The position numbers and the translations under genes were made by a program. From assembly GCF_963378105.1 (NCBI RefSeq), contig NZ_OY726398.1, positions 1,550,001-1,614,000 of the forward strand: a DNA stretch of 64,000 bases, given 5' to 3'. This stretch comes from Mycolicibacter sp. MU0102 (GTDB lineage Bacteria > Actinomycetota > Actinomycetes > Mycobacteriales > Mycobacteriaceae). Below, in pieces: positions 34,114 through 42,822 of the stretch. Every line of letters begins with the position of its first letter. The stretch's first letter is position 1. The notes under the pieces were generated by a model. The model ran no database searches. It saw only the letters and a program-made list of their open reading frames with translations, and was not told where the DNA came from.

Positions 34114-34737
34114 GTGCGAAAACGGCGGCTGGGAGTCATGGGTGGGACGTTCGATCCCATCCATCACGGCCACCTGGTCGCCGCCAGCGAGGTGGCCGAT
34201 CTGTTCGACCTCGATGAGGTGGTTTTCGTGCCGACGGGCCAGCCCTGGCTCAAGGAACGCCGCGTCACCGCCGCAGAGGACCGTTACCTGATGACGGTGA
34301 TCGCCACCGCGTCGAACCCGCGATTCTCGGTGAGCCGCGCCGACATCGATCGCGGCGGCCCCACCTTCACCAAAGACACCCTGCGCGACCTGCAAGAACA
34401 GAACCCCGACGCCGAGCTCTACTTCATCACCGGTGCAGACGCGCTGGCCACCATTCTGTCCTGGCAGGATTGGCCGGAGATGTTCGAGATGGCGCGGTTT
34501 GTGGGGGTGAGCCGGCCCGGCTACGAGCTCAACGGCGACCATCTCGCTGATGCGCTCGGCTCCCTGCCACCACATGCCTTGACGCTGGTCGAAGTGCCGG
34601 CGCTGGCGATCTCGTCCACCGATTGCCGCCGGCGCGCGGCAGAATCCCGCCCGATCTGGTACCTGGTACCAGACGGGGTGGTGCAGTACGTGTCCAAGCG
34701 CCACCTTTATCAACCGACCCCCGGAGACCAACAATGA
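34114..34737 (+). CDS. nadD: Nicotinate-nucleotide adenylyltransferase
   Basis: 207 aa. RLGVMGGTFDPIHHGHLVAA is the nucleotidyltransferase signature (HxGH as HHGH) and AISSTDCRRR the ISSTxxR motif. It makes deamido-NAD from nicotinate mononucleotide, the step before NadE, which is also in this window. The stop overlaps rsfS (ATGA). Confidence 0.95.
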   Translation: MRKRRLGVMGGTFDPIHHGHLVAASEVADLFDLDEVVFVPTGQPWLKERRVTAAEDRYLMTVIATASNPRFSVSRADIDRGGPTFTKDTLRDLQEQNPDAELYFITGADALATILSWQDWPEMFEMARFVGVSRPGYELNGDHLADALGSLPPHALTLVEVPALAISSTDCRRRAAESRPIWYLVPDGVVQYVSKRHLYQPTPGDQQ

Positions 34738-35138
34738 CCGCGACACCCGAGGCCGTGCGGATGGCCACCGTGGCGGCCGGCGCCGCCTCGAACAAGCTGG
34801 CCGACGACGTCGTCGTCATCGACGTCTCAGCGCAGCTGGTCATCACCGACTGCTTTGTCATCGCCTCGGCCTCCAACGAGCGCCAGGTCAACGCCATCGT
34901 CGACGAGGTCGAGGACAAGATGCGCCTGGCCGGCTACAAGCCGGCGCGCCGCGAGGGCACTCGGGAGGGGCGCTGGACCCTGCTGGACTACGTCGACATC
35001 GTGGTGCACATCCAGCACCAGGACGAGCGGGACTTCTACGCGCTGGACCGGCTGTGGAAGGACTGCCCGCTGGTGCCGGTGGAATTAGAAGACTCAGAAG
35101 ACTCAGCCGGTGAGTCGGCGCCCGAGGATGCCTCGTGA
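34734..35138 (+). CDS. rsfS: Ribosomal silencing factor RsfS
   Basis: 134 aa. VVVIDVSAQLVITDCFVIAS and DYVDIVVHIQHQDERDFYAL are the conserved RsfS/Iojap core; RsfS binds L14 and prevents subunit joining when nutrients are limiting. The start overlaps the nadD stop and the end overlaps the next gene. An acidic tail (EDSEDSAGESAPED) follows the fold. Confidence 0.93.
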   Translation: MTATPEAVRMATVAAGAASNKLADDVVVIDVSAQLVITDCFVIASASNERQVNAIVDEVEDKMRLAGYKPARREGTREGRWTLLDYVDIVVHIQHQDERDFYALDRLWKDCPLVPVELEDSEDSAGESAPEDAS

Positions 35139-35830
35139 GGGTCCGCCGGCTGATCCTGCTGCGACACGGCCAGACCGAGTTCAACGCCGGCAGTCGGATG
35201 CAGGGCCAGCTGGACACCGTTCTGAGCGACCTGGGCCGGGCGCAGGCGGAGGCGGCGGCGGAGGTACTGCGCAAACGGCATCCGCTGCTGATCGTTTCCT
35301 CGGATCTGTGGCGAGCCTACGACACCGCCACCGTGCTGGCCGAGCACAACGGGTTGCAGGTCCGGGTGGACACCCGACTGCGGGAAACCCACCTGGGTGA
35401 CTGGCAGGGGCTGACCCACGAAGAGGTCGACGCCGCCGCACCGGGCGCCCGGTTGGCTTGGCGGGACGACGCCCGATGGGCACCGCACGGCGGGGAGAGC
35501 CGCATCGACGTGGCCGAGCGCAGCGTTCCGTTGGTGCGCGAGCTGGTGGCCGGGGAGCCGGACTGGGGCCGAGCCGATCACGCGGATCAGCCGGTGGTGC
35601 TGGTCGCTCACGGCGGCCTGATCGCCGCTCTGACCGCGGCCTTGCTGCGGCTGCCGGTGGAGAACTGGCCGGTGCTGGGTGGGATGGCCAACGCCAGCTG
35701 GACCCAGCTCAGCGGATACTCTGACGGTCCGGATTCCAACGCGGATTCAGACCAGGACGACTTCGCCGGTGTGCGGTGGCGTCTCGACGTCTGGAACGCC
35801 TCAGCACAGGTGGCGAGCGATGTCCTCTGA
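35135..35830 (+). CDS. gpgP: Histidine phosphatase, probable glucosyl-3-phosphoglycerate phosphatase
   Basis: 231 aa from GTG 35135. LILLRHGQTEFN holds the phosphohistidine His11; RETHLGDWQGLT and VLVAHGGLIAAL complete the active site. In mycobacteria the protein at this position (Rv2419c) dephosphorylates glucosyl-3-phosphoglycerate in methylglucose lipopolysaccharide synthesis. The overlap with octT, another gene of that pathway, supports the assignment. Confidence 0.85.
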   Translation: MRVRRLILLRHGQTEFNAGSRMQGQLDTVLSDLGRAQAEAAAEVLRKRHPLLIVSSDLWRAYDTATVLAEHNGLQVRVDTRLRETHLGDWQGLTHEEVDAAAPGARLAWRDDARWAPHGGESRIDVAERSVPLVRELVAGEPDWGRADHADQPVVLVAHGGLIAALTAALLRLPVENWPVLGGMANASWTQLSGYSDGPDSNADSDQDDFAGVRWRLDVWNASAQVASDVL

Positions 35831-36569
35831 ATCGCGGACGCCCGCGCAAGCCCGTCCCACGCTGCTGGTCTTCGCTGACTCGCTGTCCTACTACGGGCCC
35901 ACCGGCGGGCTGCCTGCCGATGATCCACGGATCTGGCCGAACATCGTTGCCAGCGAGCTGGACTGGGATGTCGAACTGATCGGTCGGATCGGCTGGACCA
36001 GCCGAGACGTCTGGTGGGCGTCCACCCAGGACCCGCGGGCGTGGGCGGCATTGCCGCGGGCCGGTGCGGTCGTCTTCGCCACCAGTGGGATGGACTCACT
36101 GCCCTCGGTGTGGCCGACGGCCTTGCGTGAATTGATCCGTTATGTGCGGCCGGCCTGGTTGCGGCGTTGGGTCCGAGACGGCTACGGCTGGCTGCAGCCC
36201 CGGTTCTCGCCGGTGGCGCGGGCGGCCCTACCGCCGCATCTCACCGTGGAATATCTTGAGATGACCAGGGGCGCAATCGATTTCAACCGACCAGGTATTC
36301 CCATTGTGGCTTCACTGCCGTCGGTGCACATCGCCGACACCTACGGCCGCGCTCACCAGGGCCGGGAACCCACGGTGCGCGCCATCACCGCCTGGTCGCG
36401 GGAACACGATGTTCCCCTGGTGGACCTGAAGGCCGCGGTGGGCGATGAGGTTATGAGCGGGCGGGCAAACCCCGACGGCATCCATTGGAACTTCGAAGCG
36501 CACCGGGCGGTCGCCGACCTGATGCTTAAGGCCCTGAGTGAGGCCGGCGTCCCCGGCCCGTTGGGGTGA
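35820..36569 (+). CDS. octT: Diglucosylglycerate octanoyltransferase (SGNH fold)
   Basis: 249 aa from ATG 35820, overlapping gpgP by 11 bases. LLVFADSLSYYG holds the nucleophile Ser21 (GDS-like), and the C-terminal NPDGIHWNFEAHR supplies the DxxH pair of SGNH hydrolases. The Rv2418c homologue transfers octanoate to diglucosylglycerate, an early intermediate of methylglucose lipopolysaccharides. Assignment is by position and SGNH motifs. Confidence 0.8.
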   Translation: MSSESRTPAQARPTLLVFADSLSYYGPTGGLPADDPRIWPNIVASELDWDVELIGRIGWTSRDVWWASTQDPRAWAALPRAGAVVFATSGMDSLPSVWPTALRELIRYVRPAWLRRWVRDGYGWLQPRFSPVARAALPPHLTVEYLEMTRGAIDFNRPGIPIVASLPSVHIADTYGRAHQGREPTVRAITAWSREHDVPLVDLKAAVGDEVMSGRANPDGIHWNFEAHRAVADLMLKALSEAGVPGPLG

Positions 36570-36576
36570 CCGCACG

Positions 36577-37419
36577 ATGAGCGTTGTCGTCATCACGGAT
36601 TCGTCGGCGTGCCTGCCGCTTGAGGCGCGTGACCGCTGGGGGATTCGCACGGTACCGCTGCACATCCTGCTCGAGGGAGCCGATCTGCGCGACGGCGTCG
36701 ACGACGTGCCCGCGGACATCTATGCGCGCGAGCGCGTCACCACCTCCGGGGCGGGCCCGGAGGAACTGGCTGAGGTCTACCGGAATGCGCTTGACTACAG
36801 CGCGGGCGCTGGGGTGGTGGCGGTGCACATCTCCTCGGCGCTGTCCGGGACGTTCGGCACCGCCGAACAGGTAGCCGGTCAGATCGGGCCCGGCGTGCGG
36901 GTGATCGACTCGAAGTCGGCGGCGATGGGCACCGGGTTCGCGGTCTTGGCCGCGGCACGAGCGGCCGCCGGTGGCGCCGACTTGCAAGGCGTTGCGGCCG
37001 CGGCGGACGCCGCCGTGCAACGTGCTCACGCCTACATGGTGGTGCAGCGGCTGGACAATCTGCGGCGCAGCGGCCGGATCGGCAGCGCGGCGGCCTGGCT
37101 GGGCACCGCGTTGTCGCTGAAGCCGCTGCTGGCGGTGGAGGAGGGAAAGCTCGTTCTGGCCCAACGCATCCGCACCGTCAGCAAGGCTGTGGCGTCGATG
37201 ATCGACCGGGTCTGTGATGTGGTCGGAGATCGCTCAGCGGCGCTGGCGGTGCATCACGTGGCCAATCCACAGGGGGCCCAAGAGGTGGCCGGCGCTCTTG
37301 CGGAGCGGTTGCCGGTCTGTGAACCCGCGGTGATCACCAGCCTGTGCCCGACGTTGGCCCTGCATGTGGGGGCCGGCGCGGTCGCGGTGTGCGTCGATGT
37401 CGACCCGGGTGGGGGCTGA
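36577..37419 (+). CDS. DegV-family fatty-acid-binding protein
   Basis: 280 aa from ATG 36577. VVVITDSSACLPLEARDRWG is the DegV N-terminus, TTSGAGPEEL the lipid-headgroup Ser loop, and LDNLRRSGRIGSAAAWLG the conserved second-half block. DegV proteins bind fatty acids and in some bacteria deliver them to fatty acid kinase; no kinase gene is nearby. It follows octT after 7 bases. Confidence 0.9.
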   Translation: MSVVVITDSSACLPLEARDRWGIRTVPLHILLEGADLRDGVDDVPADIYARERVTTSGAGPEELAEVYRNALDYSAGAGVVAVHISSALSGTFGTAEQVAGQIGPGVRVIDSKSAAMGTGFAVLAAARAAAGGADLQGVAAAADAAVQRAHAYMVVQRLDNLRRSGRIGSAAAWLGTALSLKPLLAVEEGKLVLAQRIRTVSKAVASMIDRVCDVVGDRSAALAVHHVANPQGAQEVAGALAERLPVCEPAVITSLCPTLALHVGAGAVAVCVDVDPGGG

Positions 37420-37440
37420 GCTCGTCAACGCCGGCGTTGC

Positions 37441-40359
37441 CTACTGCGTGGGGGCTGCGAATCTGTCGGTGTCGGTGGACTCTTCATGCGGCGTGTGTGC
37501 TGCGATCCCGCGAATGTTCTTGTTGGGACCCCACGGCCGGACCACCTGCGGCCACCAGAACCACTTACCCAACAACGTCGCGATCGACGGCATGAAGAAC
37601 GCTCGGACCACGAAGGTGTCCAGCAGCAGCCCGATTGCCACGGTGGTGCCATACATACCGATGGCCTTGAGATCGCTGAAGAACATGATGCCCATGGTGG
37701 CGGCGAACACCATGCCGGCCGAGGTCACCACGCCGCCGCTGCCCGCCATCGCCCGGATATAGCCGGTCTTGAGCCCGGCGTGTATCTCCTCCTCGAAACG
37801 GGAGACCAGCAACAGGTTGTAGTCCGAGCCGACGGCCAGCAACACGATCACCGCCAGCACCAGCGTCACCCAATAGATGTGCTGGCCGAAAATATGCTGC
37901 CAGATCAACACCGAGATGCCGAACGAGGCGGCGATAGAACTGGATGCGGTGCCGAGGATGACCGCTGCGGCCACCAGGCTTCGGGTGATCATCATCATGA
38001 TCAAGAAGATCAACGTCAGCGACGCCACGATCGCGATCATCAGGTCGTACTTGGCGCCATTCTGCATGTCTTCGTAGAGAGCGGCCATGCCGCCGATGTA
38101 GACCTTGGCGTCCGCCAATGACGATTGTTTCAGGGCCTCCTGCGCCGCGATCCGCTCCGGCTCAACGCGTTTGATTCCTTCCGCGGTCGCCGGATAGGTC
38201 TGGTGCGTGACGAAGAACCGCGCCGATTTGCCGTCCGGTGACATGAACAGCCGAAGACCGGTTTGGAAGTCTTTGTTGTCGAACGCTTCTGCGGGTAGAT
38301 AGAAGTAGTCGTCGTTCTTGGAGTCGTCGAAGCTTTGGCCCATCATGATCTGGGTGTTGCTCATGTCCTCCATCTGATCGATGAACGCCGAGAACGTGGA
38401 GTGCACCGTCAGCACCAGCCCGCGCATGATTCGCATGGTGTCGACCACGGCCGGCAGCAGTTCGACCGCCTGCGGCAGCAGGCGCGCTGTCTTGGTGATG
38501 TCGTCGGACAGGTAGTGCAGCTGCTCGGCGAGTTGGTCGATGCCATCGGTGGCGTCGAAGGTGTTGCGCAGCGCGTTGCACATCGGGATGTCGAAGCAGT
38601 GCGGTTCCCAGTAAAAGTAGCTGCGCAGCGGGCGGAACTGATCGTCGAATTCGGCGAGGTGGTCGCGGATCCGGTCGGAGACGTCCACGGTGTTTCGGGT
38701 GACCTCGGCCGTGTCGTCGAACGTCCGGTCGACCTCCTGGAGGTATCCGTACATCTGGATCAGCAACTCGATGTCCTTGTCGAGTTGCTGCGAGATGGTG
38801 TCGATGTCCTTGATCCGGTCCTTGAGCGACTTCATGTTCTGAATCATCAGCTGGTTGGAGACGCTGAGTTGGAACGGTATCGAGCTGTGCTGCAGCGGAA
38901 TTCCCAGCGGACGGGTGATGTCCTGGATCATCGCGATCCCGACGACCCGCATGATGTTCTTGGCGACTCGGTCCAGCACCAGCATGTCGGCGGGATTGCG
39001 CATATCGTGGTCGGATTCGACCATGGTGATGTCTGGCGCCATCCGGGCCGCCGAGAAATGTTTCTCCGCCGCGGCGTACGCCACGTTGACCGGGGTTTCC
39101 TGTGGCAGATACTTGCGGTCGTCGTAACCCGGTTTGAACCCCGGCAGGGCGACCAGACCGATCATGATGATGGCCAGGCTGGCCACGGCGATCGGCCCGG
39201 GCCAGCGCACCACCGACACACCGGCCCGGCGCCAGAACCCGCCCGGCTTAGCCTTTTTGGGTTCGAGCAGACCGAAGCTGGTGACCACCACCAGCATGGC
39301 CGGTCCCAGGGTGAGCGCGGCGCCGACCACCACGAGCATGCCCACGGAGACCGGAATGCCCATGGTGTGGAAGTAGGGCAAGCGGGTGAAGTACAACATC
39401 GCCGACGCCCCGGCGATGGTCAGACCCGAACCCAGCACCACCGGGGTGACGCTGCGAACAGTGGTGTAGTACGCGTTGACCCGGTCCTCGCCGACCAACC
39501 GGGCTTCCCGGTACCGGCCGATGAGAAAGATGCCGTAGTCCGTGCCCGCGGCGATCGCGAGCATCACCATGATGTTGACCGCGAACGTGGTCAGGCCCAT
39601 GACGTTGTTGAAGCCCAGGACCGCGACGACGCCGCGGGCGCAGATCAGCTCGAGCAGGGTCAGAAACAGCTGGGTCAACATTGCCGACACCGACCTGAAG
39701 ACGATCAGCAGCATGATCGCGATCGCGGCGATGGTGAACAGCGTGATCTTGACCAGACTGGAGTCGCCGATCTCGCGTAGATCAGCGGTCAGCGCGGCCG
39801 GCCCCGCGACATAAGCCTGGACTCCGGGCGGCGCGGGCGTGTCATCGATGGCCTGGCGGACTGCGACAACCGAGTCGTTGGCCTCGGTCATGCCCTGGTT
39901 GCCTACCAGGTTGAGCATGATGTAGGCGGCTTTGGCGTCGGAGCTCTGCACACCCGCCGCGGTCAGCCGGTCACGCCAGAAGTCTTGGGCGTGCTCGACA
40001 TGGTCTGTGTCGGCGACCAGCTTCGCGACGATTTCGTCGTAGTAATGGTGGGCGGCTTCGCCGAGTTCTTCCTCGCCGACCACCACCATCATCACGGTGC
40101 TGTTGGACTTGTATTCCCGAAAGTTCTCGCCCACCAGCTGGCTGGCGATCATCGACGGCGCATCGACGGGCGCCAGCGGCGCGGAGTGCTCCTCGGAGAT
40201 GACTTCCAGCTGGGGGACAAGGACATTCACCAGCACCGTGAACACGATCCAGACGATGATGATCGGCACCGCGAAGATACGCAGCATGTGCGCGAAGAAT
40301 GGCCGCTTGACGTGTGGATCCTGACCGCTGTCCAGCTGCTCCTTGATCCGCTTGATCAT
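37441..40359 (-). CDS. MmpL-family RND transporter
   Basis: 972 aa from ATG 40359. An N-terminal helix (LRIFAVPIIIVWIVFTVLVN), a first periplasmic domain, a helix bundle (about 190-370) with AAGTDYGIFLIGRYREAR, a large second periplasmic domain (about 400-760) and a second bundle with AVGSDYNLLLVSRFEEE give the 12-helix MmpL layout, with the proton-relay Asp-Tyr pairs visible. Partnered with MmpS through a four-base overlap, it resembles the MmpL4/5 group (siderophore or drug export). Substrate not determinable. Not at this locus in M. tuberculosis. Confidence 0.9.
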   Translation of the reverse strand: MIKRIKEQLDSGQDPHVKRPFFAHMLRIFAVPIIIVWIVFTVLVNVLVPQLEVISEEHSAPLAPVDAPSMIASQLVGENFREYKSNSTVMMVVVGEEELGEAAHHYYDEIVAKLVADTDHVEHAQDFWRDRLTAAGVQSSDAKAAYIMLNLVGNQGMTEANDSVVAVRQAIDDTPAPPGVQAYVAGPAALTADLREIGDSSLVKITLFTIAAIAIMLLIVFRSVSAMLTQLFLTLLELICARGVVAVLGFNNVMGLTTFAVNIMVMLAIAAGTDYGIFLIGRYREARLVGEDRVNAYYTTVRSVTPVVLGSGLTIAGASAMLYFTRLPYFHTMGIPVSVGMLVVVGAALTLGPAMLVVVTSFGLLEPKKAKPGGFWRRAGVSVVRWPGPIAVASLAIIMIGLVALPGFKPGYDDRKYLPQETPVNVAYAAAEKHFSAARMAPDITMVESDHDMRNPADMLVLDRVAKNIMRVVGIAMIQDITRPLGIPLQHSSIPFQLSVSNQLMIQNMKSLKDRIKDIDTISQQLDKDIELLIQMYGYLQEVDRTFDDTAEVTRNTVDVSDRIRDHLAEFDDQFRPLRSYFYWEPHCFDIPMCNALRNTFDATDGIDQLAEQLHYLSDDITKTARLLPQAVELLPAVVDTMRIMRGLVLTVHSTFSAFIDQMEDMSNTQIMMGQSFDDSKNDDYFYLPAEAFDNKDFQTGLRLFMSPDGKSARFFVTHQTYPATAEGIKRVEPERIAAQEALKQSSLADAKVYIGGMAALYEDMQNGAKYDLMIAIVASLTLIFLIMMMITRSLVAAAVILGTASSSIAASFGISVLIWQHIFGQHIYWVTLVLAVIVLLAVGSDYNLLLVSRFEEEIHAGLKTGYIRAMAGSGGVVTSAGMVFAATMGIMFFSDLKAIGMYGTTVAIGLLLDTFVVRAFFMPSIATLLGKWFWWPQVVRPWGPNKNIRGIAAHTPHEESTDTDRFAAPTQ

Positions 40360-40799
40360 CCGGACTTCACCAGGCAGAAGGTCTGGGCGTTGAGGCCGGT
40401 GGCACGGCGTTCGTCGAGCAGCCGGTCGTCGATCTTGATTCGGCAGCCGATCTCACCGGTGTTGCCCTGAACGATCATGTTGGCCATGACGGCCGGCAGC
40501 ACGGTGACCACCGTGTAGGTCCACGGCAGCGGCACGCCTGTGAGCTGATGGACGTTGGCCTCGGCGTCCCAATAGTTGATGTCGGCGGTGGTGCCCGGCG
40601 GCCCGAAGGCCTCGTAGGCGACCGATTTCGGGTTGAACTGGACGATTTCGATACCGGCGCCGGCGTGCGGATTGAGGTCTTCGGAGGCGAACACCTTGTG
40701 CAGCCGGGTGACGATCACACTCGAGATCGCGATGACCACGATGAAGACCAGCGGAATCCAATGCCGTTTGAGTATGCCGGCGACCGAGATTCTCCCCAT
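40356..40799 (-). CDS. MmpS-family membrane protein
   Basis: 147 aa from ATG 40799, with GGAAGGCGG upstream on the minus strand. One N-terminal helix (WIPLVFIVVIAISSVIVTRL) and a periplasmic beta-rich domain with INYWDAEANVHQLTGVPLPW and NTGEIGCRIKID, as in MmpS4/5. It acts with the adjacent MmpL. A longer reading frame upstream lacks a good start. Confidence 0.9.
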   Translation of the reverse strand: MGRISVAGILKRHWIPLVFIVVIAISSVIVTRLHKVFASEDLNPHAGAGIEIVQFNPKSVAYEAFGPPGTTADINYWDAEANVHQLTGVPLPWTYTVVTVLPAVMANMIVQGNTGEIGCRIKIDDRLLDERRATGLNAQTFCLVKSG

Positions 40800-41016
40800 C
40801 TCACCGCCTTCCGCCTGTTGATAGTGCGGTTGAACGTCGGCGCTGGACGGTCTGCTCTCCGGCTTCGTCGGAAGCATCGATGGTTCCGCGAATCGCGCCC
40901 CTGAGCAGCATAACCTTCGCCTGGCTAAGGAATGCAAGATCTGTTGTCTGGGTGCGGTTTGGTGTACGGGGACTGATTGTCTCGACTCGAGTTCAGCGCC
41001 AACGCCGCGACTTCAG

Positions 41017-41022
41017 TAGCAT
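41017..41022 (+). promoter_or_regulatory. -10 element for leaderless lipoprotein gene
   Basis: TAGCAT ends 8 bases before ATG 41031, a leaderless-type spacing; no Shine-Dalgarno sequence is seen. Confidence 0.5.
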
Positions 41023-41030
41023 GGCCGCTG

Positions 41031-41618
41031 ATGCACGCTCTGGGAAAAGTCGTCCGATTCGGTGCGGTGGTCATCGTGGCAGCGTTGGCGCTGGCCGGGT
41101 GCAGCGGCAAAGGCGCGTCGGGCGCGTCCTCGCAGGAGTCGTCGGCCCCTGGGGCGTCGTGGACTCGCCCCGACGCACCGCCCGATCCGCTCACTCTGCT
41201 TCGCGCCGGTGACCTGGCGGTCGCGCAGGTGCCCGACAGCGTGTTGATCTTCATCGAGAGTCAGACCAGCGACGCCGGTACCTGGAAAGCCATGGTGGTC
41301 ACTCGCGACGGCACCGAACACCAGGTCAAGATCGCCTCTGACGGGGTGTCCGTGCTGGTCGGCCCCTCCGCGACCGACGACAGCGACGCCGACAAGGCCA
41401 AGCGGCGCGCCAATGTGGACGGCACCCATCTGGACTACCGCAGCGCCGTTGAGCGCGTCCTGCGGGCAGTGCCCAACAGTTCGATCACCGAGCTGAGCCT
41501 GCTCGACATGAATGGCACGGTCGTCTGGGAGGCCGACGTGTGGGACGACAAACTGGCCGAGCGTGACGTCACCGTCGACGCGGCGACGGGGGCGGTCACC
41601 GCCAACCGGCAGGTCTGA
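41031..41618 (+). CDS. Lipoprotein with PepSY-like domain
   Basis: 195 aa. VVIVAALALAGCSGKG is a lipobox signal peptide with the modified Cys at 23. A low-complexity linker follows, then a compact domain ending in SITELSLLDMNGTVVWEADVWD and VDAATGAVTANR, which resembles PepSY folds. It would be anchored outside the cytoplasmic membrane. Divergent from mmpS/mmpL; function unknown. Confidence 0.7.
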   Translation: MHALGKVVRFGAVVIVAALALAGCSGKGASGASSQESSAPGASWTRPDAPPDPLTLLRAGDLAVAQVPDSVLIFIESQTSDAGTWKAMVVTRDGTEHQVKIASDGVSVLVGPSATDDSDADKAKRRANVDGTHLDYRSAVERVLRAVPNSSITELSLLDMNGTVVWEADVWDDKLAERDVTVDAATGAVTANRQV

Positions 41619-41666
41619 TTCGGCGGTCCGGCCGCTCAGAGCACGCCGGGTCTGATTCGGCGGTCC
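41612..41666. repeat. 18-bp direct repeat at the lipoprotein stop codon
   Basis: GGTCTGATTCGGCGGTCC occurs at 41612-41629 and again at 41649-41666, both perfect, 37 bases apart. The first copy contains the stop codon of the lipoprotein gene, so the second is a small non-coding duplication in the convergent intergenic space. Confidence 0.85.
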
Positions 41667-41694
41667 AGCTTCGCCTCTCCTGCGTCGAGCCTCG

Positions 41695-42750
41695 CTAACC
41701 GCCGGTCCGGCCCGTGATCGGTGGCAGCTCGGCCAGCGTGACGATGCCCGGCTCGGCCGCGACCACCGCCGGTACCGCGTTGGTCACCGGCATCGCCGTG
41801 TAGATCGAGCCCAGACCGTTGAAGTTAGGCTCGTTCCAGTCCTTCGGCGGCAGGCAGTTGATGACGGTGCGCATATTGGGCAGCCCGAAAACCTGGATGA
41901 CGTGGCCGTGCGCCACTGGCTTGGGCGGGGTGACCTGGTCGCCCATGATCCAGTTGAAGCCGACGCTGACCACGTTGCGCGTCCCGACCCAGCCGCGGTG
42001 GTAGCCGAAGACACTGCCTACCGTGCCGGCCGGGATCTTCATGAAGCCCAGGTCGCTGTCGCCGGTCGCGGCAGTGAACTGCACGTCGAAGGTGATGCGG
42101 TCCAACTGTGCGCCGATCGCATCGGCCATCATCGCCGCGGACTCGGCAAAGACCTCGCTCTCCCGGCGGACGCTTTCGGCCAGTCCGGGGGTGTCGGGGT
42201 CTTGGGCGAAGCCCATCGCTGCCATGGTGGCCGCCGACTCGTACGTCGAGCAGTCCACCGACTCGGTGATCCGGATCTCGTCGACCCGCTCGCACGCGCC
42301 GGACAGCACCATGCCGACCATGTTGGTCAGGCCGGGGTGCGCGCCGCTGCCGAACATGGTGGAGTTCCCGGCCCGGCAGGCATCCTCGATGCGCTTGCGG
42401 TCGTCGGCGCTCTGCTTGCCGCCGGTGATCCAGGCCGCCGTCGAGCACACGTTCACCCCGGCCTCCAACAGTCGCACCAACTCATCGATGCTGGGCCACA
42501 GCGGGTTGTAACAGCACGCGTCCGGCTTCAGCGCGATCAGGGCGTCGATGTCATTGGTGGCGGTGACCCCGGTCGGTTCCGGCCAGCCGGCCAACTCGGC
42601 GGCGTCCACCCCGACCTTGTCCTTGCCGTGGGCGTAGACCCCGACGAGCTCCATGTCGGGCCGGCCGATGATGGCGTGCAGCGAGCGCTGCCCGATGTTT
42701 CCGGTAGTCCATTGGATGACGCGAAGTGGGCGGGGGGAAACGGGCATCAT
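41695..42750 (-). CDS. DapB-like NAD(P)-dependent dehydrogenase
   Basis: 351 aa from ATG 42750 (42747 also possible). RVIQWTTGNIGQRSLHAII is the Rossmann start typical of the mycobacterial dihydrodipicolinate-reductase-like family (related to 2,4-diaminopentanoate dehydrogenase); FGSGAHPGLTNMVGM is also conserved. True DapB motifs for lysine synthesis are lacking, so lysine biosynthesis should not be inferred. Substrate unknown. Confidence 0.75.
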   Translation of the reverse strand: MMPVSPRPLRVIQWTTGNIGQRSLHAIIGRPDMELVGVYAHGKDKVGVDAAELAGWPEPTGVTATNDIDALIALKPDACCYNPLWPSIDELVRLLEAGVNVCSTAAWITGGKQSADDRKRIEDACRAGNSTMFGSGAHPGLTNMVGMVLSGACERVDEIRITESVDCSTYESAATMAAMGFAQDPDTPGLAESVRRESEVFAESAAMMADAIGAQLDRITFDVQFTAATGDSDLGFMKIPAGTVGSVFGYHRGWVGTRNVVSVGFNWIMGDQVTPPKPVAHGHVIQVFGLPNMRTVINCLPPKDWNEPNFNGLGSIYTAMPVTNAVPAVVAAEPGIVTLAELPPITGRTGG

Positions 42751-42822
42751 GCTCCTCGGTGACGGGTGTATCCCACATTATTGGGGTGCGGTCCCCGCGC
42801 GTTTGTGGCAGCCTCGATCGGC

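Noticed and set aside
40898..40935. IdeR iron box before mmpS
   Set aside because: CATAACCTTCGCCTGG and CTAAGG resemble parts of the box, but the 19-bp palindrome needs indels to align.
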